From contig JBKEDD010000083.1 of NCBI GenBank assembly GCA_047975215.1, positions 100,764 to 164,763 of the forward strand: a stretch of DNA of 64,000 bases. The letters are read 5' to 3'. Below the pieces are notes generated by a model. It was given only the letters and a program-made list of their open reading frames with translations, searched no databases and was not told where the DNA came from. The translations under genes and the position numbers were made by a program. Origin of the DNA: JAGRMG01 sp047975215 (lineage in GTDB: Bacteria > Pseudomonadota > Alphaproteobacteria > Rhodobacterales > Rhodobacteraceae). This document shows positions 43,029-50,673 of the stretch, one piece after another (position 1 is the stretch's first letter; the number at the start of each line of letters is the position of its first letter).

Positions 43029-43655
43029 ATGGCAAGAAAGCTGGATTTCAAGAAGGAGCTGAGTACCTTTTTCCAACCGCCGGCTGGCAGGTTTGTAGAG
43101 GTCGGTCTGCCGGAAATGCGGTTCGTCATGGTGGACGGCGAAGGCAATCCAAACACGGCACCGGCCTATCGCGAAGCTTTGGAATGGCTGTATTCGCTCA
43201 GCTTCGCGATGAAGTTCGCATCAAAGGACAAGCTTGGGCGCGATTATGTCGTGCCCCCGCTGGAAGGTCTGTGGTGGGCCGACGACCCGGCCGATTTCGT
43301 TCGCCGGAACAAGGACGTATGGAAATGGACGATGCTTATCATGGCGCCCGATTTCGTCACCGAGGAAATGTTTCACGGCGCCCGGCAAAGGACGTCGCAG
43401 AAGCTGGATACCCCACCTGAAACCCTTCGGCTTGCTCCGTTGCACGAGGGGCGATGCCTGCAAACAATGCATATCGGCAGCTATGACGATGAAGGCCCGA
43501 CGCTGGCGCGTCTCCACGACGAGATCATGCCGCAGGGCAAGCTTACCTTTAACGGACCTCATCACGAGATATATATCGGCGATCCGCGCCGGGTTGCGCC
43601 GGACCGGCTGAAAACCGTGCTGCGTCAGCCCGTAAGATCTGTTGAACCAAGTTAG
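43029..43655 (+). CDS. GyrI-like domain-containing protein
   Basis: This 208-residue protein resembles the GyrI-like/SOUL small-molecule-binding family, with the two halves typical of that fold: AYREALEWLYSLSFAMKFAS, WMMLIMAPDFVT-like text (WTMLIMAPDFVTEE), TMHIGSYDDEGPTLARLHDE and HHEIYIGDPRRVAPDRLKTV. It has no DNA-binding domain. The ATG at 43029 follows AGGAAGAC; the longer open frame from 42696 overlaps the cyclase 5' end. Its ligand and role are unknown. Confidence 0.85.
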   Translation: MARKLDFKKELSTFFQPPAGRFVEVGLPEMRFVMVDGEGNPNTAPAYREALEWLYSLSFAMKFASKDKLGRDYVVPPLEGLWWADDPADFVRRNKDVWKWTMLIMAPDFVTEEMFHGARQRTSQKLDTPPETLRLAPLHEGRCLQTMHIGSYDDEGPTLARLHDEIMPQGKLTFNGPHHEIYIGDPRRVAPDRLKTVLRQPVRSVEPS

Positions 43656-43751
43656 CGGCCTGGCAATGCCTGATCGGGGATAGAACCCGCGATTGGAGGG
43701 GCTATTGCGCCCGCGCGGCATCACCCGGCGCGCTTGGCAGTCGCCCAGATG

Positions 43752-43778
43752 AAAAATGCCCCGCCGGATCGGCGGGGC
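43752..43778 (-). terminator. Rho-independent terminator downstream of ccrM
   Basis: GCCCCGCCG (43758-43766) pairs with CGGCGGGGC (43770-43778). AAAAAT at 43752-43757 gives ATTTTT after the hairpin on the minus strand. It lies about 90 bases after the ccrM stop. A second imperfect hairpin occurs at 43786-43812 (GGTACC arms). Nothing else was seen in 43656-43865. Confidence 0.8.
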
Positions 43779-43865
43779 CAGGTGTGGTACCTTGTGACAG
43801 GCCACAGGTACCGGCGGTGTCCTGTTTATTGAGGGTGGGTTCCGGAGGGCCGTATCGTGTAGACC

Positions 43866-44969
43866 TCAGGCCTGCATTTCCGATCGTATCTGCTGGCGCA
43901 GCACGTCGATGGGCACGGTCTTGCCGTCGCGGCGGAAACACCAGTCGGTCCAGCCGTTGCAACTGGGCGCGCCTTCCAGATGTGCGCCGACCTGATGGAT
44001 CGAGCCCTTCACATCCGAACCGACCAGCGTTCCGTCGGCGCGCACCTTGGCGCGGTGGCGTCCGTTCATGCTGAGCAGTTCCTCGCCCGGGCGCAGCATG
44101 CCGCGTTCGACAAGCTGGCCGAAGGGCACACGCGGTTCGGCGCGCCTGGAGGCGCTGACCTGCAACGCCTCGCGGTCGAAGCGGCGCACCTTGGCGATGC
44201 GCCTGGCGGCAATCTCGCGGTAGCCCTGTTCGCGTTCGATACCGATGAAATCGCGGCCCAGCATCTTGGCAACGGCGCCGGTGGTGCCGGTGCCGAAGAA
44301 CGGATCGAGCACCACGTCGCCGGGATTGGTCGAACCCACGAGAACCCGGTGCAGCAGGCTTTCGGGTTTCTGCGTCGGATGCGCCTTGCCGCCGGCATCG
44401 TCCTTCAGCCGCTCATGGCCGGTGCAGATCGGCAGAACCCAGTCGCTGCGCATCTGGATGCCTTCGTTCAGCGCCTTCAGCGCCTCGTAGTTGAACGTAT
44501 ATTTCGCGCCTTCCGATTTCGACGCCCAGATCAACGTTTCATGGGCGTTGGTGAACCGCTTGCCGCGAAAGTTCGGCATGGGGTTCGACTTGCGCCACAC
44601 CACGTCGTTGAGAATCCAGAATCCGGCGTCCTGCATCGCCGCACCGACGCGAAAGATGTTATGATAGCTGCCGATGACCCAGATCGCGCCGGCCGGCTTG
44701 AGCAGCCGCCGCGCCGCCGTCAGCCAGTCACGGGTGAACCTGTCATAGGCCGCGAACGAAGAAAACTGATCCCAGTGATCGTTCACCGCGTCGACCATGG
44801 AATTGTCGGGGCGATGAAGTTCACCCCTGAGTTGGAGATTGTACGGCGGATCGGCAAAGACCAGGTCGACCGACGCCTCGGGCAACCGGTTCATCACCTC
44901 GATGCAATCGCCACCGACAATCGTGTTCAACTCAAGCGCCGCGGCGCCCTTTTGTCCGGTCTTGGTCAT
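43866..44969 (-). CDS. ccrM: CcrM-type adenine-N6 DNA methyltransferase (GANTC)
   Basis: This 367-residue beta-class methyltransferase has the catalytic DPPY at residues 40-43 (FADPPYNLQL) before the SAM motif DPFFGTGTTGAVAKMLGRDF. That order defines the beta class. The roughly 100-residue C-terminal extension is characteristic of alphaproteobacterial CcrM, which methylates GANTC and links replication to cell-cycle transcription. It lies downstream of rnhB on the same strand, with an 88-base gap containing clustered GANTC sites, consistent with methylation-sensitive self-control. Confidence 0.95.
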   Translation of the reverse strand: MTKTGQKGAAALELNTIVGGDCIEVMNRLPEASVDLVFADPPYNLQLRGELHRPDNSMVDAVNDHWDQFSSFAAYDRFTRDWLTAARRLLKPAGAIWVIGSYHNIFRVGAAMQDAGFWILNDVVWRKSNPMPNFRGKRFTNAHETLIWASKSEGAKYTFNYEALKALNEGIQMRSDWVLPICTGHERLKDDAGGKAHPTQKPESLLHRVLVGSTNPGDVVLDPFFGTGTTGAVAKMLGRDFIGIEREQGYREIAARRIAKVRRFDREALQVSASRRAEPRVPFGQLVERGMLRPGEELLSMNGRHRAKVRADGTLVGSDVKGSIHQVGAHLEGAPSCNGWTDWCFRRDGKTVPIDVLRQQIRSEMQA

Positions 44970-45020
44970 TCTCTGCCTCTGTCCCCGGCGCTTTTGCGCT
45001 CGTTTGATGGCTGGCAGGAT

Positions 45021-45059
45021 GAGTCAAAGCCGATTCGCCGTCAATTTCTTTTTTGAATC
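45021..45059. promoter_or_regulatory. Cluster of three GANTC sites upstream of ccrM
   Basis: GAGTC (45021-45025), GATTC (45032-45036) and GAATC (45055-45059) all fit the CcrM target GANTC and fall within 39 bases between rnhB and ccrM. GANTC is expected about once per 256 bases by chance. In Caulobacter the ccrM promoter is also sensitive to GANTC methylation, so a similar feedback is a fair inference. Confidence 0.65.
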
Positions 45060-45690
45060 AGTTACTTACTGATTTTTCTTGATACAAGATGTTGTGGACG
45101 GGTTTAAACGAACGCCTATGGTGAGGGGTCACGCCAAGATTTTGCAGCGCGTTCCTGTGGCTTTTCGACGGATAACCGGCATTGGTTTCCCAGCCATAGC
45201 CGGGGTGCTGTTGCGCCAAATCCACCATGATCCTGTCGCGGCAGGTTTTTGCCACGATCGACGCCGCGGCGATCGAAACCGACCGGGCATCGCCCCGGAC
45301 CACGGCACGCGCCGGGATAATCAGCCCGCGCGGGATCAGATGACCGTCGATCAGCAGGAAGTCCGGCGCAGGTGTCAGCGCACCAATAGCGCGCAGCATC
45401 GCCAGATGGCTGGCGCGCAGGATGTTCATCTCGTCGATCTCGGCCACGCTGGCATGGGCCACGGCAACCTCGCCACAGGCCATGATCTCGGCCGCCAGGG
45501 CCGCGCGCCGTTTCGCGGTCAGCTTCTTGGAATCGTTCAGCCCGGGCGGCACCCGCCTTGCATCCAGTATCACCGCCGCGGCGGTCACCGGCCCGGCCAG
45601 AGGCCCACGCCCGACCTCGTCGACCCCGGCAATACGCAAATGGCCAAGCCGGCGGGCTTCGTGTTCCAGGCTGTCGTCGGGCAGATCCAT
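45058..45690 (-). CDS. rnhB: Ribonuclease HII
   Basis: This 210-residue endonuclease cuts RNA in RNA-DNA hybrids and removes misincorporated ribonucleotides. Active-site acidic residues are seen in IAGVDEVGRGPLAGPV (Asp and Glu) and DFLLIDGHLIPRG (Asp). LNDSKKLT and AAASIVAKTCRDRIM are also family signatures. I chose the ATG at 45690, which has AAAGGGG just upstream; an open frame extends further but leaves the family's normal length. It is followed by ccrM, the same order as in Caulobacter. Confidence 0.95.
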   Translation of the reverse strand: MDLPDDSLEHEARRLGHLRIAGVDEVGRGPLAGPVTAAAVILDARRVPPGLNDSKKLTAKRRAALAAEIMACGEVAVAHASVAEIDEMNILRASHLAMLRAIGALTPAPDFLLIDGHLIPRGLIIPARAVVRGDARSVSIAAASIVAKTCRDRIMVDLAQQHPGYGWETNAGYPSKSHRNALQNLGVTPHHRRSFKPVHNILYQEKSVSN

Positions 45691-45791
45691 GCCCCTTTGC
45701 GTGCCCGAAATGCAGATGTCCGGCAAGGACGAAAAGAAGGGCCGCATGGCCCTCCTTCGCCGGATCGCGCGCCGGGGCGAGTGCGGCCCGT

Positions 45792-46337
45792 TCAGTTGCG
45801 CGACAAACGGTAGCCGCGATTTTCCAGGCATTCCAGGCTGTAGCCCCGGCGCGGGCCGCGCTCGGTACGGGCCTCGAGCCGGCAATTCTGCGGCAGCCTG
45901 CGCATGTGCCCGAAATTGCGCTGCATGCAACGTTCGCCCACCACAAGCTTGCGGTCGCCCAGGCTGTTCAGCTCGCGCAGACATTGGCGCGGCAGGACGT
46001 AGCGTTGCAAGTCTTGGGGAAGCGGGCGCGGTTTCAGTTGCGGGTGCAGCGGGAAGTCACCGCCCGGCCGGTTCCGACTGCCATGGTGGCGGGGTTCTTC
46101 CTTCCAGACCGGGATGTCAGGCCGGAGGTCGCGGCTGACCTGCTGGCGCTCGCGCTTGCGGTCCCGGTGTTCCTTGACGGCGATGCCGAGTACCGCCAGC
46201 GCGGCTAGCCCGGCCAGCACGCGCCCGGTATCGCCGGCCCGGGCCGGCGCGGCCGTCAGGCCGGTGATGGCCATGGCGGCACCGACGACCAGGGCAATGA
46301 ATCTGCGATGGGTGAGACGGGGCATGGATCGGGTCAT
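45792..46337 (-). CDS. Hypothetical secreted protein with a cysteine-containing C-terminal region
   Basis: I do not recognise this 181-residue protein. It starts with a signal peptide (RRFIALVVGAAMAITGLTAA, cleavage near APARA, residue 33-35), then a short hydrophobic stretch (VLAGLAALAVLGIAV) and a basic, proline-rich linker (EEPRHHGSRNRPGG). A conserved-looking C-terminal part of about 70 residues has four cysteines (RQCLREL, GERCMQR, PQNCRLE, LECLENRGYRL) that could form two disulfides. The ATG at 46337 has AAGGA upstream; an internal ATG at 46325 is an alternative. It is likely periplasmic. Confidence 0.75.
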   Translation of the reverse strand: MTRSMPRLTHRRFIALVVGAAMAITGLTAAPARAGDTGRVLAGLAALAVLGIAVKEHRDRKRERQQVSRDLRPDIPVWKEEPRHHGSRNRPGGDFPLHPQLKPRPLPQDLQRYVLPRQCLRELNSLGDRKLVVGERCMQRNFGHMRRLPQNCRLEARTERGPRRGYSLECLENRGYRLSRN

Positions 46338-46487
46338 ATGTCGGGTATCCTTTGCTGACGGGTCATGATCTGATCGAACCTTGTCCGGTATGTGCGGACC
46401 GGCGATGAGCTCAGACTGGGGCGGCCCCCGCAAGACAGGCAATATCGGTGCGATGCTATCGGATATCGGCTGCGCCAACGTCCTGCG

Positions 46488-46520
46488 GTTATTGAATAAC
46501 ACCCTGGCAAGGCGCAGGGT
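46488..46520. promoter_or_regulatory. Palindrome and leader hairpin before the small secreted-protein gene
   Basis: GTTATT-G-AATAAC (46488-46500) is a symmetric 13-base element. Immediately after it ACCCTG (46501-46506) can pair with CAGGGT (46515-46520), so that the hairpin touches the GGGTGGG ribosome site of the gene at 46527. This could be an operator plus a weak translational control element. The evidence is sequence symmetry only. Confidence 0.4.
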
Positions 46521-46526
46521 GGGAAC

Positions 46527-46817
46527 ATGAGACACACATTGCCTTTCCTCACCCTGACCGCCTTTCTGGCCACGGCTTTGCCGGCCGGTGCGGCAAGCTG
46601 CTATGCCGATTACAAGGCCAAGCAGGACGATCCCCTGCGCCTGCACTATGGAGTCGCGCAAGTGCAGGGCGAATGCACCGCGACCGCAGCGCGCGCCGAA
46701 ATCGCCGCGCGCCTGGCGGCCGCCGGCTGGACATTGCTGAACGTGCTTTCGGTCTTCGGGCCGGAGGGGCTTGAGGAAAGGAAGACCAATGCCGGGCCCT
46801 ACTATCTCCGTTACTGA
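46527..46817 (+). CDS. Small hypothetical secreted protein
   Basis: This 96-residue protein is not recognised. A Sec signal peptide is clear (MRHTLPFLTLTAFLATALPA, cleavage near AGAAS, residue 22-24). The mature part is about 73 residues with two cysteines (ASCYADYK and QGECTATAA) that may form a disulfide, then WTLLNVLSVFGPEGLEE. GGGTGGG precedes the ATG. It overlaps the next gene's start by 29 bases in another frame, so the two are probably co-expressed. Confidence 0.75.
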   Translation: MRHTLPFLTLTAFLATALPAGAASCYADYKAKQDDPLRLHYGVAQVQGECTATAARAEIAARLAAAGWTLLNVLSVFGPEGLEERKTNAGPYYLRY

Positions 46818-47490
46818 TGCGCGCCGTTCGGGAACCCTGATCGTCGGTTTCGGAATCGCCGCCATCGTGGCGATCCTGGTGGCCGCCGGTGCCGTGCTCC
46901 TGCTGACGCTGCCCGACGCGAACGCCTTCAACGCGCGGGTCGAACGGCTGTTCGTCGAAAACGATCTGACGGCACAGACCGAGATCAAGCTGCTGGAAAT
47001 CCTCGCCCAGTCCGGCACGGCCTTTTCCGACACGCTGGCCAGCTACCGGATGGTGATCTTCGTGCTGTTGGTCTTTGCCGCCGCGATGATGATCGCGGCA
47101 CTGGTGTTCCTGATCATGCTGGTCACGCTCAACCGGCGAATGGCGCAGATCGAGCGCACCGGCATCCAAGTGACATCGCTGATCATCAGCCGCGAGGAAA
47201 ACACCGTCTATCTCAACAATCTCGACTTCCAGTTGACCGCGGCGGCAATGGAAACCCTGGCGGTGCTGGCCGAGGCACGGATGGATGACGAAGTTCTGTC
47301 GGGCGCCGAAATCGAGGCGACAATATCGGGCCGCGACGCCGCCGATTGCGACGAAGCGGCGGGCGCCACGCGGATCAAGCGGTTGCGCGACACGTTGGGC
47401 AACCAGATCGTCAGTGCATTGCTGGTCAAGAACATCGCCCGGCGCGGTTACATGCTGGCCATCGAAAAAGACGTGATCAGCATGGTTTGA
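46789..47490 (+). CDS. Membrane-anchored winged-helix protein (two N-terminal helices, OmpR-type wHTH-like C-terminus)
   Basis: This 233-residue protein has two membrane helices (VGFGIAAIVAILVAAGAVLL at about 18-37, and MVIFVLLVFAAAMMIAALVF at about 88-107) with a periplasmic loop of about 50 residues between them. The cytoplasmic C-terminal part looks like an OmpR/PhoB winged helix: LDFQLTAAAMETLAVLAEAR, a region ending TRIKRLRDTLGNQIVSALLV, and RRGYMLAI in the position of the usual RGxGY wing. The ATG at 46789 follows GAGGAAAGG; a TTG at 46771 would add six residues. It could be a one-component regulator signalling from the envelope. The family call is by eye. Confidence 0.7.
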   Translation: MPGPTISVTDARRSGTLIVGFGIAAIVAILVAAGAVLLLTLPDANAFNARVERLFVENDLTAQTEIKLLEILAQSGTAFSDTLASYRMVIFVLLVFAAAMMIAALVFLIMLVTLNRRMAQIERTGIQVTSLIISREENTVYLNNLDFQLTAAAMETLAVLAEARMDDEVLSGAEIEATISGRDAADCDEAAGATRIKRLRDTLGNQIVSALLVKNIARRGYMLAIEKDVISMV

Positions 47491-47867
47491 ATCGCGGCGA
47501 CAGCCACGCCGACAATGGCGCCTCGAATCTGTCTTGACATGGTGACGACTTCGCAATGGCGCGGGTTCTTCGGGAAGCCCCGTGAATCCTCCCAGCGGCC
47601 ACCCCGACGCCGCGAGGCGATGCGTTGCGCATCATCACGATGCGCCGTGCCCGGCATGAGGAGATCGGATGCCATGACGGCGGCCGAGTTGGACAAGACG
47701 ACCGACGCCGGTAAGGGCGCGCGATGCAGTCGACCGGTCGCAGCGGCGTGACCCGGCAATCGCTGATCGGGCTTTGGATTGCAGAGCGTCTGATATAGGA
47801 ACCGCTGCATGAACATGCGCAACATGCCGCTTCGGGCCGGGTTGCGATAATCCGAGGAGTCCGCGAT
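47491..47867. other. Intergenic region without a convincing gene
   Basis: These 377 bases lie between the winged-helix gene and the FAH gene. Short open frames exist on both strands but have arginine-rich shadow-like composition and no ribosome sites. One stem-loop is present (GCGCATC at 47627-47633 with GATGCGC at 47639-47645). The ribosome site of the FAH gene (CGAGGAGTCC) is at the right end. No promoter was identified with confidence. Confidence 0.6.
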
Positions 47868-48566
47868 ATGACCGCGCATCTGTTCGACCTGCCCGCCACA
47901 CCCGCCATCCCGGTACGGGGCGAAGCCGCCGCCTATCCCATTGGCCGCATCTTCTGTGTCGGGCGCAACTATGCGGCACACGCCGCCGAGATGGGCCACG
48001 AGGTAGACCGCGCGGCGCCGTTCTACTTCACCAAGTCGCCGGCCAACGCGATCCTCGGCGGTGCCAGCATCCCCTACCCGCCCGGCACGGAGGATTTCCA
48101 TTTTGAGATGGAACTGGCTTTGGCAATCGGCAAGCCGGTATTTCGGGCCGCCCCCGACCGGGCCGGGCGGGCGATCTATGGCTACGGGTGCGCGCTCGAC
48201 ATGACGCGGCGCGACCTTCAAATCCGCGAGCGCAACAGGCAAAGACCCTGGGATCTGGGCAAGGACGCGGAAAATTCGGCGGTGTTCGCCCCCCTGACCC
48301 GCGCCGCCGACTGGGCACCCGACGGCGGCAGGCGCATCCACCTGGCGGTGAACGGCGAAGTCAGGCAAGACGCCACCCTGGCCGAAATGACATGGAAGGC
48401 GGACGAGATCGTAAGCCATCTGTCCGGCTTCTATCACCTGCGCCCCGGCGACCTGATCCTGACCGGTACGCCGGCCGGGGTTGGCCCCGTGGTCGCCGGC
48501 GATGCGATTGTCGGGGGAATCGACGGCCTCGACCCGGTCACACTGAGCATTGCCACAGCGCAATAG
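47868..48566 (+). CDS. Fumarylacetoacetate hydrolase (FAH) family protein
   Basis: This 232-residue enzyme has the FAH catalytic fold: FCVGRNYAAHAAEMGHE, then FYFTKSPANAI, metal-binding EDFHFEMELALAIGK, then DMTRRDLQIRERNRQRPWDL and GDLILTGTPAGVGPV. At this size, relatives hydrolyse fumarylpyruvate or acylpyruvates or decarboxylate oxaloacetate. It lies upstream of the aromatic cluster, but no box-type operator was seen before it, so it may be unrelated. AGGAG precedes the ATG. Confidence 0.9.
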   Translation: MTAHLFDLPATPAIPVRGEAAAYPIGRIFCVGRNYAAHAAEMGHEVDRAAPFYFTKSPANAILGGASIPYPPGTEDFHFEMELALAIGKPVFRAAPDRAGRAIYGYGCALDMTRRDLQIRERNRQRPWDLGKDAENSAVFAPLTRAADWAPDGGRRIHLAVNGEVRQDATLAEMTWKADEIVSHLSGFYHLRPGDLILTGTPAGVGPVVAGDAIVGGIDGLDPVTLSIATAQ

Positions 48567-48904
48567 GCGCCAACCCGCCCCTGTCGCCGATGGTGGCATA
48601 GGCGGGCCGGCGCCAGGGGATGCGGCATGCTCTCGCGGATTGTTTCCCGAACCGCCACGGGCGTGGATTGCGTGTTCAATGGAATCCGCGCTTGCACAAG
48701 GCCCGTATTCGGTTGCAGTCTTGCAGAGTCGGCAACGATGCGTATCGCCGCGCCGTGGCGCATCTCGCGCTTCGCGGTGGCCGGTACGTACATCGGGGGG
48801 CAGGTTCGTACAGGCGGACCGGATTCCCGGCGGCAACCGGCCGGGGGCGTGATGTCGCCAGAAACCCGGTGCTGCAAGGAGATGTGACAAACGCAAGCCA
48901 GATG
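48567..48904. other. Intergenic region, no gene seen
   Basis: This stretch separates the FAH gene from the promoter of the TRAP operon. The open frames here are short and compositionally unlike neighbouring proteins. Apart from the operator and promoter region that begins at 48905, described separately, I see no recognisable element. Confidence 0.6.
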
Positions 48905-48938
48905 TTGCAATATGTTGCGTCTTTGGCATTATATTGCC
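48905..48938 (+). promoter_or_regulatory. Promoter of the TRAP operon with two BoxR-like operators
   Basis: TGCA-N6-TGCG (48906-48919) and the symmetric GGCA-N6-TGCC (48925-48938) have the spacing of the TGCA-N6-TGCA repeats described for BzdR/BoxR regulators. They overlay a plausible promoter: TTGCAA (48905-48910), 18 bases, TTATAT (48929-48934). A repressor bound here would block both boxes. AGGGAGGAA follows as the ribosome site of the gene at 48965. Assignment to BoxR is inferred from similarity to the other box promoters. Confidence 0.65.
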
Positions 48939-48964
48939 CAGATACGGTCTAAGGGAGGAATCAT

Positions 48965-50011
48965 ATGACCAATCGGAGAAGCATTCTGGGCTTTGTGGGG
49001 GCAGCGGCGATCGCCGCGCTGGCCACGGGCTTTACCACGACTTCGGCCATGGCACAGGAAGTTACCCTGAAACTGCACCAGTTTCTGCCGGCGCAGGGTA
49101 CCGTTCCCAAGAAGGTTCTGGATGTCTGGGCGGACAAGGTCGAGGCTGATTCGAACGGTCGGATCAAGGTGGACCGTTATCCCTCGATGCAGTTGGGCGG
49201 CAAGCCGCCAGAACTTTACGACCAGGCCGTCGATGGCGTCGCCGACATCATCTGGACCGTGGTCGCCTACACGCCGGGCCGCTTTCCCGGTACCGAGGTG
49301 TTCGAACTGCCGTTCATGATGACCAACGCACGGGCGACCTCGCGCGCCTATTGGCAGATGTTCGAGAAGCACTGGAAAGACACCGACTTCAAGGATACCA
49401 AGATCCTTGCCGCCTGGGTGCATGGCCCCGGCCTGTTCCACACCAAGGACCCGGTGGAAAAACCCGAAGACCTGCAAGGCATGAAGATCCGCGGCGGCGG
49501 GCGGTCGGTCAACACCCTGCTGACCGCGCTGGGCGCAACCCCGGTCGGCATGCCGGTACCGGCGGTGTCCGAAGGTCTGTCCAAGGGCGTGATCGACGGC
49601 ACCACGATCCCGTGGGAAGTCACCACCGCGCTCAAGGTTCAGGAACTGGTGCATAACCACACGGAATTCGAAGGCGCGGCGCTTTACACGCTGACCTTCG
49701 TCCTGGCGATGAACAAGGAGAAGTACGACAGCCTGCCCGACGACCTGAAGAAGGTGATCGACGACAATTCCGGCGAGGAATTCTCGGTCTTCGCCGGCGG
49801 CACCCAGGCCGATGGCGACCTGCCGGCCCGCGAACTGGCGCTGGACCTGGGCAACAACATCGTCGTCATCGACGAACAAGGCACCAAGGAATGGCGTGCC
49901 TTGGCACAGCCGATCTATGACGATTGGGTTGCCGATATGAACTCCAAGGGTATCGACGGCCAAGCCCTGATCGACGAAGCCCAGATGCTGATCAAGAAGT
50001 ACACCGAATAA
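48965..50011 (+). CDS. TRAP transporter substrate-binding protein (DctP), probable aromatic-acid uptake
   Basis: This 348-residue periplasmic receptor has a signal peptide (MTNRRSILGFVGAAAIAALA, cleavage near AMAQE, residue 31). DctP motifs include DIIWTVVAYTPGRFPGTEVF, MKIRGGGRSVNTLLTALGAT with the Arg anchor, and VIDGTTIPWEVTTALKVQEL. Its promoter carries repeats like those of the box genes, and the benzoate-CoA ligase gene follows the TRAP operon on the same strand. Benzoate or a related aromatic carboxylate is therefore the most likely ligand, though not proven. Confidence 0.9.
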   Translation: MTNRRSILGFVGAAAIAALATGFTTTSAMAQEVTLKLHQFLPAQGTVPKKVLDVWADKVEADSNGRIKVDRYPSMQLGGKPPELYDQAVDGVADIIWTVVAYTPGRFPGTEVFELPFMMTNARATSRAYWQMFEKHWKDTDFKDTKILAAWVHGPGLFHTKDPVEKPEDLQGMKIRGGGRSVNTLLTALGATPVGMPVPAVSEGLSKGVIDGTTIPWEVTTALKVQELVHNHTEFEGAALYTLTFVLAMNKEKYDSLPDDLKKVIDDNSGEEFSVFAGGTQADGDLPARELALDLGNNIVVIDEQGTKEWRALAQPIYDDWVADMNSKGIDGQALIDEAQMLIKKYTE

Positions 50012-50088
50012 CGGTTCAGACAGCGCAACCGGCCGTGGCGGCCCCGCCGCCGCGGCCGATCCGTACCAAGGGAATGGGCAGCCAATTC

Positions 50089-50673
50089 ATGTACAAAACC
50101 ATGCTCAGCCTGGCCCGCCTCATGGCGGTACTGGGCGGTATCGTCCTTTCGTTGCTGGTCGTTCTGACCTGCGCGTCGATCGCCGGCCGGATTCTGAACG
50201 GCCTGCTGCACAGCAACTTCATGCAATCAGTCGCGCCCGGATTTTCGGATTGGGCTATCGGCACCGGCATCGGGCCGGTCAACGGCGATTACGAACTGGT
50301 CGAGGCCGGGGTGGCATTCGCCATCTTCGCCTTCCTGCCGCTGTGTCAGATCACCGCCGGACATGCCTCGGTCGATATCCTGACGAACGCCTTTTCGGCG
50401 CGGGTCAACCGCTTCCTGCGGATGCTGACCGATGTGCTGTTCGGCGCGGTCCTGGTGCTGATTTCCGTGCAACTGTTCAAGGGTACGGTATCGAAGTTCG
50501 ACAATTCAGAAACCTCGCTCCTTCTGGAATTTCCGATCTGGTGGGCCTATGGCGCCAGCTTCCTCGCCTCGGTCACGGCGGCCATCCTGGGCGTATACAT
50601 GGCCGGGGTCCGCATCGTTGAGTTCGTTACCCGCCGCATGCTCGTGCAGGACGGGGTGGAGACAGTCCATTGA
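50089..50673 (+). CDS. TRAP transporter small permease (DctQ)
   Basis: This 194-residue membrane protein has four hydrophobic helices (first at MAVLGGIVLSLLVVLTCASI; later VEAGVAFAIFAFLPLCQITA then GHASVDILTN, the DctQ loop). The start is uncertain: the ATG at 50089 gives MYKTMLSLA, and an in-frame ATG at 50074 has AAGGGA directly before it, too close to be ideal. The stop overlaps the TTG start of dctM. Confidence 0.85.
   Translation: MYKTMLSLARLMAVLGGIVLSLLVVLTCASIAGRILNGLLHSNFMQSVAPGFSDWAIGTGIGPVNGDYELVEAGVAFAIFAFLPLCQITAGHASVDILTNAFSARVNRFLRMLTDVLFGAVLVLISVQLFKGTVSKFDNSETSLLLEFPIWWAYGASFLASVTAAILGVYMAGVRIVEFVTRRMLVQDGVETVH

Noticed and set aside
43781..43855. Structured stretch with GGTACC arms considered as a small RNA or tmRNA piece
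   Set aside because: The pairing is imperfect, no conserved tmRNA features are present, and it lies just beyond the ccrM terminator.
47515..47751. Possible 78-residue gene between the winged-helix and FAH genes
   Set aside because: No ribosome site, Arg/Ser-rich composition and no resemblance to any family.
48627..48887. Possible 86-residue gene upstream of the box-regulated TRAP operon
   Set aside because: No ribosome site and no recognisable sequence; the region reads better as non-coding DNA before the promoter.
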